Shown piece by piece: positions 1-7,799 of a DNA stretch of 14,219 bases. The notes under the pieces are model-generated. The model saw nothing but the letters and a program-made list of their open reading frames with translations, was not told the DNA's origin and did not search any database. Position numbers and translations under genes: made by a program. Origin of the DNA: Mediterranea massiliensis (GTDB taxonomy: Bacteria; Bacteroidota; Bacteroidia; Bacteroidales; Bacteroidaceae); assembly GCA_958402075.1 (NCBI GenBank), contig CATXSD010000063.1, forward strand, positions 1-14,219. Direction: 5' to 3'. Numbering within the stretch: position 1 is the first letter of the stretch; the number at the start of each line of letters is the position of its first letter.

Positions 1-2
1 CG

Positions 3-33
3 CAAAGATATGTTAGGTTGCGATGTGTGTCAA
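3..33 (-). promoter_or_regulatory. Bacteroides-type promoter reading out of the left edge
   Basis: On the minus strand there is TTG (31-33), a 20-nt spacer, then TATCTTTG (3-10), an exact fit to the Bacteroides -33/-7 consensus (TTG, N19-21, TAnnTTTG). The start of transcription would fall at or just beyond the left end of the window, so it would serve a leftward gene that is not visible here. The 234 bases between this site and the acyltransferase stop are AT-rich and hold no convincing gene. Confidence 0.5.
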
Positions 34-75
34 GGCGGGAAATAGAATGGTTACAACAAATTCAAAACCAGGCCC

Positions 76-93
76 GAATCAATTATCGAATAT
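76..93 (+). repeat. Direct repeat copy 1, downstream of the acyltransferase gene
   Basis: GAATCAATTATCGAATAT here matches GAATTAATTATCGAATAT at 970-987 in 17 of 18 positions. Both copies also have AATAGAATG just to the left (43-51 and 962-970). The two copies bracket the acyltransferase gene in direct orientation. Confidence 0.5.
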
Positions 94-234
94 TTCTACA
101 AACAAATAGTAGACAAATAGTTGTTTCTATAAATCTTACTTTGATATATTACTTATTTTATGCTATAAACAAAGCATTTTTTGACAAAATAAAAGTTTAA
201 TTTTTAATGACAGACTGAGGTTAAAACAACTCAA

Positions 235-816
235 TCACTCATTTCCATAATATTTTTCCCACTTTTTCGTAACAACATTATATTTTTTCAAAATCTTAGC
301 AGGATTTCCACCTACAACAGTATAATCTGGAACATCTTTCACAACTACCGCACCAGCTGCTATTACACAATGTCGGCCTATTGTTACTCCCGACATAACT
401 TGACAATTAAAACCTAACCATGTTTCATCTCCTATTATAACAGAGCCTTTTGAAGATATTGTTTGCCTATTAATTGGAACATTGATGTCTTGAAAATTGT
501 GATCCCTATCTGATATGTGTACATGTGGAGCAAAGAGAACATTATTACCTATAATTATTTTATTTGCACACCCTATTCTATCCATTTTACCAAAATGTAC
601 TTCATTTCCGATTATCAATTGAGGCTTAATACCATCAATAGCAGGAACTACATACAATTCCAAATCATCAGAAAAACGTACATTTCTCCCCACTTTTATA
701 TATTTTTTCCCCCTTACAGTCATTCTTTTACCAAAAGAACATTTATTGCTCATAGGGATATTCAATTTATAAGAGTATAATATATCCCTTAACTTACAAA
801 GAATAAAACCAATCAT
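235..816 (-). CDS. Hexapeptide-repeat (left-handed beta-helix) acyltransferase
   Basis: A cytoplasmic sugar O- or N-acetyltransferase of the galactoside/maltose acetyltransferase type, expected to decorate a polysaccharide precursor using acetyl-CoA. The last two thirds carry hexapeptide turns (LIIGNEVHFG, IIIGNNVLFA, VIIGDETWLG, VTIGRHCVIA), the active-site-like DRDHNF with His106, and the family ending VGGNPAKILKKY near residues 168-179. The reading frame is open upstream to a TTG at 897, giving 220 residues. I prefer the first ATG (816, 193 residues) because that length suits the family and TTG starts are uncommon; the longer form remains possible. The gene is visibly AT-rich compared with the other genes of the window, as is common for horizontally shuffled capsule genes. 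It is probably a distal member of the leftward capsule locus, cut off from it by the VirE insertion. The substrate cannot be told from sequence. Confidence 0.85.
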   Translation of the reverse strand: MIGFILCKLRDILYSYKLNIPMSNKCSFGKRMTVRGKKYIKVGRNVRFSDDLELYVVPAIDGIKPQLIIGNEVHFGKMDRIGCANKIIIGNNVLFAPHVHISDRDHNFQDINVPINRQTISSKGSVIIGDETWLGFNCQVMSGVTIGRHCVIAAGAVVVKDVPDYTVVGGNPAKILKKYNVVTKKWEKYYGNE

Positions 817-969
817 ATTAAACAAGCATTTAAAAATTAATATGCCTAAAAACGAAAGCCTTTTGAGAAGGCCTTCTTTAAAAGTGTCCGAAATCAAAGT
901 ATGTTAATAGTTAACAAACAATGATGCTTAATAGCTGAGTAGATTCAGTACTGCATCGCACAATAGAAT

Positions 970-987
970 GAATTAATTATCGAATAT
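970..987 (+). repeat. Direct repeat copy 2, upstream of the acyltransferase gene
   Basis: GAATTAATTATCGAATAT, 17 of 18 identical to copy 1 at 76-93. Together the copies flank the AT-rich acyltransferase gene, which could mean recombinational exchange of this gene as a cassette. Confidence 0.5.
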
Positions 988-1049
988 CGTACGAACAATA
1001 AATATTCCATGCTTGATCAACATTAAATATGAAAGCCACAAAGCCTATG

Positions 1050-1104
1050 AAGTTTCACGGAGCAAAATACATGTTTACCACGGATAACACGGATGAACAC
1101 AGAT
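1050..1104. repeat. Half copy of the CACAGATTACAC-type intergenic repeat
   Basis: The stretch contains GTTTCACGGAG, then ACCACGGATAACACGG and AACACAGATT. These are the same word types that make up the larger palindromic element at 8198-8346, here as a single arm. Elements of this sort are intergenic repeats; no function is known to me. Confidence 0.5.
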
Positions 1105-1184
1105 TCTACTAACAAACAAAGCCATGAGCTTGCCACCCTGCCACCCCTCTATACACACTTTCTCACGCGCGCGGGGGAGAGACG

Positions 1185-1203
1185 GTGTTAAATGCGTTAA
1201 CAC
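1185..1203. repeat. Inverted repeat GTGTTAA-N5-TTAACAC
   Basis: Perfect 7-bp arms at 1185-1191 and 1197-1203 separated by ATGCG. The shape would suit a dimeric DNA-binding protein site, but no gene start lies close by, so its role is open. Confidence 0.35.
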
Positions 1204-1276
1204 TCAGGTGGATATATACGTTCTCTATAAAAAGTTCGGTTTTCCGCATGCCAGGGTGTCAAGGCCGGGCGGAGAA

Positions 1277-1300
1277 CAGGAACGGTTCGCACCGTTCCTG
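1277..1300 (-). terminator. Perfect 10-bp stem-loop after the HTH-like gene
   Basis: CAGGAACGGT (1277-1286) and ACCGTTCCTG (1291-1300) form a perfect 10-bp stem with a 4-base loop. Read on the minus strand, as RNA downstream of the HTH-like gene, the loop is GCGA, a GNRA tetraloop. There is no U-tract after it, so it may be an RNA-stabilising 3' hairpin or a non-classical terminator and not a standard intrinsic terminator. Confidence 0.4.
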
Positions 1301-1316
1301 CCTTGCATGGACAGCA

Positions 1317-1612
1317 TCAGTCACAACGGGACCGGCAATCAGCCTCCAGGCTGCGGTAAAGCTCGCGGAGGAACTGATTGAGGGGCAGCTCACGACTGCC
1401 GGCACACACCGGTACGTAGAGCCGCAACACGACATAGTAGGCCATGAGGCGGGTTTCGACCCTTTTTTTACCCGTTTATAGGTCGACAGCGAAAGCCCTG
1501 TCTGCGTGGCAACCTCTTCGTTAGTCAGCGTACGCCCGTCCACAGGGACCAGACGTTGCAACAGCTGAATGTATTCGCCCAGATGGACGAGAATTTCTGC
1601 TTTTTTACTCAT
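1317..1612 (-). pseudogene. Small HTH-like protein gene split by a -1 frameshift at an A7 run
   Basis: From the ATG at 1612 frame 0 encodes about 48 plausible residues, including a helix-turn-helix-like stretch (LTNEEVATQTGLSLSTYKR). It then reaches GTAAAAAAAGGG on the coding strand (T7 at 1463-1469 on the plus strand). Continuing in frame 0 gives a Cys/Ser-rich tail that looks non-coding. Shifting to -1 gives a better sequence (RVETRLMAYYVVLRLYVPV, then LPLNQFLRELYRSLEA) ending at a TGA at 1317, for a combined 98 residues. Either one A was lost from a run of eight, leaving a broken gene, or the A AAA AAA heptamer, followed directly by a small GGGT/ACCC hairpin, promotes programmed -1 slippage. 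I do not recognise the family. It is divergent from the VirE gene and has an inverted repeat at its start, so it could be a local regulator. Confidence 0.5.
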
Positions 1613-1653
1613 ACAAAATCTCTTTTAAATTTTGAGTTCAATTGGATTTTGTA
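1612..1653. promoter_or_regulatory. Inverted repeat at the start of the HTH-like gene
   Basis: TACAAAATC (1612-1620) and GATTTTGTA (1645-1653) are perfect 9-bp arms around a 24-nt spacer, touching the ATG of the minus-strand gene. In position and shape it resembles an operator for autoregulation; this is inferred only from geometry. Confidence 0.35.
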
Positions 1654-1777
1654 CGCAACAGCTCTGCTAACGGATGTTAAGTAAGTTAATTTTTAACGGA
1701 ATCGGTTCACACGTGCGGACCGACAGACTTGGCCGATTCACACAAAATTCGCTCCTTTACAGAGAGGAACGATATGA

Positions 1778-1801
1778 ATCCCGCATCCGGTGCGGGATGA
1801 C
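1778..1801. repeat. REP-like palindrome ATCCCGCA-N5-TGCGGGAT
   Basis: 8-bp perfect arms (1778-1785 and 1791-1798) with a 5-base loop, followed by GAC. It is the same unit as the second half of the composite element at 13998-14071, differing only in the loop. It lies inside the upstream part of the open frame of the VirE gene, which argues that the frame before 1863 is not translated. Confidence 0.65.
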
Positions 1802-1862
1802 ACATCGGGAAAGGGCCTCAATATGTTATGATACAAATTTATTAACTGTAAAATCTGATAGG

Positions 1863-3947
1863 ATGAAAAATCAAATTCTCAGCCTGTTTCAAGGCTACAC
1901 GGACCTACGTCCGACAAACACAACCCTGCCCAACCTGGCCGAACAAATCCGTACGGACGAACAACTGAAGGCCTATACGGACAAACACCGGTACTACCTG
2001 AGCCAAAGACAGGCCAAAGCGGCCGCCCACATCAAAGCGACCTGCCCCTGCTTCGCCGTATCAGTACACTTCGACGGCGGAAAGCGCAAGGAGAACATCG
2101 ACGGCTGGACGCACCTGTGCCTGGCGGACTTTGACCACATCGGCACCGACAGCCTGGCTGACTGCCTGCGACGGGTGCGCGAAGACCCGCACACGCTGCT
2201 GGCCTATACCACCATCAGCGGGGAGGGGCTGCGCATCATCGCTGCCTATGAAGCGGCCGGGGACTACGCGCCACGCTCGGAACAGGAGCTGCACGTGCTG
2301 GCCTTCCGGCAGATGAACGAGCATTACGCCCGCCTGACGGGACTGCCCTATGACGAGAAGTGCAAGAACTGCACCCGGCTGAGCGGACTGGCGCACGACC
2401 CGGAGGCGTACTTCCAACCGGCAGCCACGCCGTTCATCATCGCGAAGCCACGGCCGGAGGAACATCCAGCCCGGCTGAAGGCGCAGCGGATGAAGCTGCG
2501 CCGCCTGGTGGAGGCGGCGGAACAAGTGCTGGCCGACGAGGGCGTGGCCTACACGGCCCACCACCACAACGAATACATCATGCGCATGGGCTACCTGCTC
2601 AATGCCTACGGGGCCGACCGGGAGGCGGCTACCGACTGGGCGGTGAAGCACTTTGCCGACTACGACGGCGACGTGGCCGCCGTGCTGCGCTCGTGCTACC
2701 AGCGCACCGACGAACATGGCACGCGCGCTCCCGAAACCGACAACCGCCGCAAGCGGACGGCCGACAGCCCGGGAAAAGCCACCGTGGACGTCATCGAAGC
2801 CTTCCTGACCCGGCAGGGACGCTTCCGCAAGAACACGGTGACGGGTAAATATGAGTTCGCTCCCCAGGGAACGGAGGATTTCTGTGACCTGACGGACCGC
2901 GAGGTGAACTCGCTATGGCGACGCCTGTGCAAGGAGGAAGCCCCCGCCCGCAAACAGGACGTGCAGACCGTCATCGAATCGGACTTCGTGGAGCTGTACA
3001 ACCCCTTCCGCGAGTATGTGGACGCCCTGCCCGCCTGGGACGGCACCACCGACTACATCGGCCGGCTGGCTGCCGCCGTACACGTCAGGGAGGACGGCGA
3101 CCTCTTTGTCCGCTTCTTCAAGAAATGGCTCGTGGCGATGCTGGCCTCGCTGCTCGACGAGGAAACGGTGAACCACGAGATACTGGTGTTCATCGGCCGC
3201 CAGGGCATCTACAAGACCACCTGGCTGAACAACCTGCTGCCGCCCGAGCTGCGCCGCTACTTCTACCTGAAGTCCAACAGCCGCAACATCACGCGCGACG
3301 ACCTGCTGACGCTCTCGGAGTTTGCCCTAGTGTGTCTCGAGGAGCTGGACGAGATGGAGAGCAAGGAGCTGAACCAGCTGAAGGCACTCACCACCATGCG
3401 CCACGTGAACGAACGGGCGGCCTATGCCCGCTACAAGGAGGTGCGGCCCCACATTGCCAGCTTCTGCGGCACGAGCAACAACCGCCAGTTCCTGAACGAC
3501 CTGAGTGGCAACCGCCGCTGGATGCCCTTCGAGGTGGAGAGCATCGACAGCCCCTACGACCATCCGGTGGACTACCGGCACGTCTATGCCCAGGCATACG
3601 CCCTGATCCGCCGCGACTTTCCCTACTGGCTGGACGACGACGAGATACGGGCGCTGAACCAGCACAACCGCCACTTCGAAGTGCCCTGCCTGGAACAGGA
3701 GCTCATCCTGACGCACTACCGCCGCCCGATGGAGGGCGAGACCTGCATCTTCGTGACGAACGCGCAGATACTGGCGCGCATCAACGCGGGCCTGCGCCAC
3801 AAGCTGAGTCCCGTGAAAATCGGGATGGTGATGACGCAGGAGGGCTTCCAGCAGATCCGCGTCAGCGGCAAGCGGGGCTACCGCGTCGTCGAGCTGACGG
3901 GCGATGAAATATACCGGAACCAGCAGGCGATGGGGAGGTTTGCTTAA
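1863..3947 (+). CDS. VirE-family primase-helicase (BT4734-like N-terminus, VirE ATPase, DUF3874)
   Basis: A 694-residue protein with the layout of a replicative primase-helicase. The N-terminal BT4734-like domain (about 1-190) has LADFDH (Asp89, Asp91) and TTISGEGLR (119-124), resembling the DxD and SG-G motifs of archaeo-eukaryotic-type primases. A helical linker follows (about 200-285). The VirE domain (about 375-560) is a P-loop ATPase: GRQGIYKTTW (445-454, Lys451) as Walker A, LEELDE (492-497) as Walker B, then GTSNNRQFLNDLSGNRRW, typical of SF3/D5-like helicases. DUF3874 fills about 590-685. The frame is open to 1674, but that part runs through a REP palindrome, and the ATG at 1863 gives the usual N-terminus, so I start there. 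The gene is GC-rich, opposite to the capsule genes around it, and converges on wzz. It is probably an element-derived replication protein; its role in the cell is not established. Confidence 0.9.
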   Translation: MKNQILSLFQGYTDLRPTNTTLPNLAEQIRTDEQLKAYTDKHRYYLSQRQAKAAAHIKATCPCFAVSVHFDGGKRKENIDGWTHLCLADFDHIGTDSLADCLRRVREDPHTLLAYTTISGEGLRIIAAYEAAGDYAPRSEQELHVLAFRQMNEHYARLTGLPYDEKCKNCTRLSGLAHDPEAYFQPAATPFIIAKPRPEEHPARLKAQRMKLRRLVEAAEQVLADEGVAYTAHHHNEYIMRMGYLLNAYGADREAATDWAVKHFADYDGDVAAVLRSCYQRTDEHGTRAPETDNRRKRTADSPGKATVDVIEAFLTRQGRFRKNTVTGKYEFAPQGTEDFCDLTDREVNSLWRRLCKEEAPARKQDVQTVIESDFVELYNPFREYVDALPAWDGTTDYIGRLAAAVHVREDGDLFVRFFKKWLVAMLASLLDEETVNHEILVFIGRQGIYKTTWLNNLLPPELRRYFYLKSNSRNITRDDLLTLSEFALVCLEELDEMESKELNQLKALTTMRHVNERAAYARYKEVRPHIASFCGTSNNRQFLNDLSGNRRWMPFEVESIDSPYDHPVDYRHVYAQAYALIRRDFPYWLDDDEIRALNQHNRHFEVPCLEQELILTHYRRPMEGETCIFVTNAQILARINAGLRHKLSPVKIGMVMTQEGFQQIRVSGKRGYRVVELTGDEIYRNQQAMGRFA

Positions 3948-3996
3948 TGAAGAATGAAGAATGAAGAATGAAGAACGAAGGATGAAGAATGGAGAA
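3948..3996 (+). repeat. Seven tandem 7-bp TGAAGAA units
   Basis: Seven consecutive 7-bp units begin directly after the VirE stop codon: TGAAGAA four times, then CGAAGGA, TGAAGAA and TGGAGAA. A microsatellite-like array, degenerate at its right end, in the gap between two convergent genes. Confidence 0.75.
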
Positions 3997-4009
3997 TTCT
4001 AAAAACGGA

Positions 4010-4035
4010 ATCCTTCACGATGTTCAGGATGACAG
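4010..4035. repeat. 26-bp intergenic repeat, copy 1
   Basis: Begins ATCCTTCAC and ends ATGACAG. It matches 9561-9586 in 21 of 26 positions. Both copies sit between convergent gene pairs (VirE/wzz here, amidase/sugar transferase there). Confidence 0.5.
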
Positions 4036-4077
4036 GTTCTTCATTTTCAATTTTCCATGATCCATTATCATGTTCCT

Positions 4078-4148
4078 AAAGTCCATAGTTAGCGCGCTAA
4101 TGTACATAGTTAGCGCGCTAAAGTAGGTAGTTAGCGCACGAAAGTAGC
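4078..4148. repeat. 21-bp tandem repeat, three units plus a partial, with TAGCGCGCTA cores
   Basis: Three 21-bp units (4078-4098, 4099-4119, 4120-4140) and the start of a fourth (AAAGTAGCTG). Each full unit has the form AANGTNNNTAGTTAGCGCNCN. In units 1 and 2 the junction creates the 10-bp palindrome TAGCGCGCTA. The array lies 130 bp after the VirE stop and just after the wzz stop, in a convergent gap. Regular spacing of two helical turns would suit iteron-like or cooperative protein binding; no protein is known to me for this motif. Confidence 0.8.
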
Positions 4149-4160
4149 TGATATCGGACT

Positions 4161-5282
4161 TTACTCCTCTTCTTTCTTTTTCCGGAATCCGGCCAGCAAG
4201 TCACGGGCAAAGAGTATCCAGCCTACGGAACCGACACCGGCCAGGAAGACGAAGCCAATGAGAATCATGGACTTGGAGGGCTTGGAAGCACGAAGAGGAA
4301 CTGTAGCCTCCTGCACCACGGCATAAACAGGAGTACTCTCCTGCACCTTGGCTTTGGCCAACTGAAGTTGCTGGGCTGTCTGGTTATACAGATTGTAAGC
4401 CAGATTCATCTCATTCTGGAGACGTTCCTGACGGGTTTGCACGCTGAGAAAAGACAAATTCTGGTTCATGTCCACAAAATCGGCGTAAGTCTGCTGAGCC
4501 TCATAATACTTCTGACGAGCCTCATCGTACAATTGCTGGGCGAATTCCAAATCGCCCCGTGCCTTGCTGGTGCGATAGTCCGTAATATATTGCTGAAGAC
4601 GGTCCATCACCGTATCTGTCAGCGTAGCAGCGATGAGAGGATCCTGCATGGTGACAGACAAGGTTATCATATAGGTTTTCTTGTCTACGGATACGTCAAT
4701 ACGCTGCCCCAAAGCCCCGACAATGCCAGCCTCTTCACGGGTCAGATGAAAAGGATTGACCGCAGCAGCAGACAGCGTATCAGCCTTTTCCTCACGGAAA
4801 AGCGAAAGCCCCCACCCCAAACATCTGGAAGGGAAACCGATAACAGCACGCCACCAGGGGGCACGTTGATAATCCTTCAGGTATTCATACAAACTTATTT
4901 GCAGCGAATCGTCCATCCTGCGAAGAGGAACGGAAAACAGACTCGTGGAAAATCTCACCGAAGAGACGATGTCCGGGTAAAAATTAGGATTGATCGCATC
5001 GCGTGTATTATTGGTCTGCAGATTGATGCCGGCAATACTGGCCAAACTGCTCAAGCTACCAAGTGAAGAACTTCCTCTGGAGAACTCCGGAGCCAGCGTG
5101 ACGGTAGCCGTATATTCTTTGGGAATGCTGAAGGCTACGACAAGAGCTACCAGTACGGCAATGCCGCAAGACTTAAAGATCAGTTTACGACCGGCCCATA
5201 CCCGGGCGATCAATGCCAGCAAATCAATTTCCTGTTCCCCCGATTTCGGAGTGACAGGATTCTGTCCTTGATTGGTTTCCAT
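4161..5282 (-). CDS. Wzz-like polysaccharide co-polymerase / chain-length protein
   Basis: A 373-residue inner-membrane protein of the Wzz/PCP family, which sets polysaccharide chain length and links polymerisation to export. An N-terminal cytoplasmic stretch (1-30) precedes the first membrane helix (about 36-53). A Wzz-type beta segment follows (YTATVTLAPEFSRG), then a periplasmic region with long coiled-coil helices (about 230-320, rich in Gln, Ala and Tyr), and a second membrane helix near 339-358 ending in a Lys/Glu-rich cytoplasmic tail. There is no kinase domain, so this is not a Wzc-type BY-kinase. The proline-rich motif before the second helix is present as VPLRASKPSKS. The ATG at 5282 follows the export gene stop by 38 nt, so the two are almost certainly one transcript. 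It is the last gene of that segment before the convergent VirE gene. Confidence 0.92.
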   Translation of the reverse strand: METNQGQNPVTPKSGEQEIDLLALIARVWAGRKLIFKSCGIAVLVALVVAFSIPKEYTATVTLAPEFSRGSSSLGSLSSLASIAGINLQTNNTRDAINPNFYPDIVSSVRFSTSLFSVPLRRMDDSLQISLYEYLKDYQRAPWWRAVIGFPSRCLGWGLSLFREEKADTLSAAAVNPFHLTREEAGIVGALGQRIDVSVDKKTYMITLSVTMQDPLIAATLTDTVMDRLQQYITDYRTSKARGDLEFAQQLYDEARQKYYEAQQTYADFVDMNQNLSFLSVQTRQERLQNEMNLAYNLYNQTAQQLQLAKAKVQESTPVYAVVQEATVPLRASKPSKSMILIGFVFLAGVGSVGWILFARDLLAGFRKKKEEE

Positions 5283-5320
5283 ATGTTGTCAAACAAATAT
5301 CAAATGAATAATGGGACTTT

Positions 5321-7765
5321 CTACTTCAACAAACTGGAAATAGTGGCGGCCATCGTACCCAAGGAAGCAGCCGAAGTGGTAAGAGATACAATCTCGGCAA
5401 TGCTCATGCCCTTGCGTTCCTTCTTGGTGGGCACAATAATCTGACAACCCGGTTCTATCTGTCCGCTCTTGAACCGCTTGATACGGGTGACGGTGCCGTT
5501 CATACGAACCACGTAGGCACTGCGTTTCTTGGCCATCTTGCCATAACCGCCGGCCTGGTCGATGTAATAGGACTTGGACTTGCCGGCTATGTACGTGACT
5601 GTATTGGGGAACTGGACTTCTCCTGTAATCTTGACCGTACTGACATATTGGGGAATGTAAAGAGAATCGTTCTCGCGCAACACTACGTCATAGTCCGACC
5701 CCGGGTTGGCCAACGCCTTGTCCAATTCGATACCCACTGTATACGAATCACTCAGACGAAGTTTTGATACAGACACGGAGTCACTGCCGGCATTCATCAA
5801 AGCCATGTCGAGGGCTGCCTGACGCTGGGCGCGCTCTTCTTCATTCATCTGCCGGATGAGACGACCGCCCCGTACGTAGGCTTCAGAGGTAAGCCCTCCC
5901 GCACGTTTGACCAAATCGGAAAGCCGCTCATTCTTACGCGTCAGCGTATAGCCTCCGGCAAATACGGCCTCACCGGCAATGGCCACACGACGCTGTATCT
6001 GATAGCCGGGACTGCGGCGCACTTCAACGACATCGTAAGGCTTGAGAACAAAACCGGGCGTACCGTCGATGACAAACCCGTCCTTGACAGCACAGGTGAA
6101 AACTTGAGCCGTCTCCTTACCCACTTGCAAACTCTTGGGGTCCCGAAGGCGACGGGAGATGTCTACACGTACCGTAGAAGCACTCTCGAGCAGACCTCCG
6201 GCCTGTACCAACAGATCTTCCAGGGTCGTGTTTTCGGCATAGGGGTAAATGCCCGGACGAGTCACCTCACCTGAAATGGTTAAAGCACCCTGAGCCTGAA
6301 GTTCCTGAATACTGGGGATGCTGAGCACGTCTTCGCGCTGCAAAGGGATATCCGGCAAACGGCCGCTCATCACGCCGGCCAGATCGACGGCTATCACTTC
6401 ATGCGTAAGATCCTCGCGCTCGCGCGTAAGAATGACACGCGAACAAAAGGCATCGCCCGTCAGCCCCTCGGCCCGGGTAACCAAATCCTTGACGGTTTGG
6501 AGGGTTCCACCCAACTCATACATCCCAGGGCGGTAAACGGCTCCCTCGATCTCGACACGATTGGAAAAACGGTCCAGAACAGCACCGACAGACACCGAAT
6601 CGCCATCGGCCAGCATCCAGGTAGGATAAGAAGTGTCTACCACACTATAAATGCTGTTTTCGCGACCACTGCGACGCACGACTGTGACTTCCTTGCGATA
6701 AGCATCACCGGCAAAGCCACCGGCATAACCAATCAAGGCGGCCAAAGGCTCATCCTGCTTCATTTCATAGAACATGGGACGCTTGACTTTCCCCTGAATC
6801 TGTACCAACTGATCATAAGGCGGCACTAAAATGACATCCCCTTCTTCCAGACGGACGTCGTCATTGAGGGCCCCCTTCATCAGGTAAGCATAAATATCGA
6901 CGGTAGCTACCTGCCGGCCGGCACGCATCACACGGATGCCTCGCAACGAACCAATGTCGGATACACCACCTGCCCGGTAAAGAGCATGGAAAACGGTTGA
7001 AAAGGAAGACAGACGATAAGTGCCGGGCACGGTAACTTCACCCATGACATTGACTTGAATGGTACGAATCTGTCCCAGCGTAACCCGAACCTGCGATTCG
7101 GGATTTTCACCGGAAATGCCGGCATATTTACGGGAAAGGACTTCACGAATCTTATCGGCAGCCTGGGATATCGTAAGACCACTCAGATAAACAGGTCCTA
7201 TCTGACTGATCATGATATTACCCTCTGGAGTAATTTCCTGACGAATAGTAGTCTCGTTGGCACCCCAAATATCGACAATCACCTCATCACCTGGACCCAA
7301 ACGATAATTGACAGGAGTCGCCATATTTTCGTTAGGCTCGAAAGTAAGTTGACGATTGGTAAACAAATTATGTCCATAAATACGACGCTCGGGAGGAACC
7401 TGTTCCTGCACGAAGGTTGAATCTGCAAAAATCTGCATCCAGGTATCCGTGCTATCCTCTGCTGCCGTTGTCATGAAATTCTCTACCAGACGCCGTTCCC
7501 TTAAACGGCTGTTCACACGAGGAGTAGGATCATTGGGATTGGCCTGCTGACTTTTGTCGTAGTTTTCCTTTATACGCTGCAACTGTTCACGAGTAACACC
7601 CTTGGAAACAAGCATCCTACCTATTTCCTCATCACTTTTGCCTGCGGTCTTTTGTTCTTTTACCAAGGCTATCACCTGATCGTCACTAATCTGCTGGGCA
7701 TACAAAGATACCGACAAACTAAAAAGGAGGAATGTCAATCCTAAAATACGAAAAAAAATCTTCAT
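5321..7765 (-). CDS. Wza-like capsule export protein with multiple SLBB domains
   Basis: An 814-residue secreted protein for moving capsular polysaccharide across the outer membrane. A signal peptide (1-23, ending SLYAQQ) is followed by a short helical segment (26-70), the polysaccharide export domain (about 150-220, YRLGPGDEVIVDIWG) and about six SLBB repeats starting near 237, 321, 403, 495, 594 and 711, each with a (G)EV-P-G-Y and AGG signature. The C-terminus (about 787-814) is a hydrophobic, Ser/Ala-rich helix. The frame extends five codons to a TTG at 7780, but ATG 7765 gives the cleaner signal peptide. The protein is longer than E. coli Wza because of extra SLBB copies, as is common in Bacteroidetes. 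A signal-peptide cysteine for lipidation is not seen. wzz follows by 38 nt. A consensus promoter overlaps the end of the preceding DUF4248 gene. Confidence 0.93.
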   Translation of the reverse strand: MKIFFRILGLTFLLFSLSVSLYAQQISDDQVIALVKEQKTAGKSDEEIGRMLVSKGVTREQLQRIKENYDKSQQANPNDPTPRVNSRLRERRLVENFMTTAAEDSTDTWMQIFADSTFVQEQVPPERRIYGHNLFTNRQLTFEPNENMATPVNYRLGPGDEVIVDIWGANETTIRQEITPEGNIMISQIGPVYLSGLTISQAADKIREVLSRKYAGISGENPESQVRVTLGQIRTIQVNVMGEVTVPGTYRLSSFSTVFHALYRAGGVSDIGSLRGIRVMRAGRQVATVDIYAYLMKGALNDDVRLEEGDVILVPPYDQLVQIQGKVKRPMFYEMKQDEPLAALIGYAGGFAGDAYRKEVTVVRRSGRENSIYSVVDTSYPTWMLADGDSVSVGAVLDRFSNRVEIEGAVYRPGMYELGGTLQTVKDLVTRAEGLTGDAFCSRVILTREREDLTHEVIAVDLAGVMSGRLPDIPLQREDVLSIPSIQELQAQGALTISGEVTRPGIYPYAENTTLEDLLVQAGGLLESASTVRVDISRRLRDPKSLQVGKETAQVFTCAVKDGFVIDGTPGFVLKPYDVVEVRRSPGYQIQRRVAIAGEAVFAGGYTLTRKNERLSDLVKRAGGLTSEAYVRGGRLIRQMNEEERAQRQAALDMALMNAGSDSVSVSKLRLSDSYTVGIELDKALANPGSDYDVVLRENDSLYIPQYVSTVKITGEVQFPNTVTYIAGKSKSYYIDQAGGYGKMAKKRSAYVVRMNGTVTRIKRFKSGQIEPGCQIIVPTKKERKGMSIAEIVSLTTSAASLGTMAATISSLLK

Positions 7766-7799
7766 GAAGTAAAGTATCAATTATTTATCTGTTTATTTA

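Larger units (their letters stand above)
817..1316. other. Gene-free stretch between the acyltransferase and the HTH-like gene
   Basis: About 500 bases without a credible gene. The left part (817-1050) is AT-rich and contains the in-frame TTG extension of the acyltransferase, a GAAGGCCTTC palindrome (870-879) and direct-repeat copy 2 (970-987). The middle (1050-1104) holds a CACAGATT-family repeat. The right part is GC-rich, with TGCCACCC doubled at 1133-1148, an inverted repeat at 1185-1203 and a strong hairpin at 1277-1300. Two overlapping plus-strand ORFs here have no family features and cross these structures, so I do not call them. Confidence 0.5.

Noticed and set aside
18..200. 60-residue plus-strand ORF at the left edge
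   Set aside because: AT-rich, no family-like sequence, overlaps direct-repeat copy 1 and lies against a minus-strand promoter; most likely chance.
1124..1481. Two overlapping plus-strand ORFs (85 and 98 residues)
   Set aside because: They run across the inverted repeat at 1185-1203 and the 10-bp hairpin at 1277-1300 and are antisense to the HTH-like gene, with biased, non-family-like composition.
1674..1862. 63-residue N-terminal extension of the VirE-family protein
   Set aside because: It translates through a REP-like palindrome and AT-rich spacer; the family N-terminus begins at the ATG at 1863.
2061..2717. Long ORFs inside the VirE gene on both strands, for example 218 residues minus strand and 330 residues plus strand at 2915-3907
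   Set aside because: GC-rich shadow frames of a clearly real gene; low-complexity Arg/Pro/His-rich or Val/Gly-rich translations without domains.
3948..4148. CRISPR array
   Set aside because: The repeats are 7-bp and 21-bp units arranged head to tail with no unique spacers and no cas genes.
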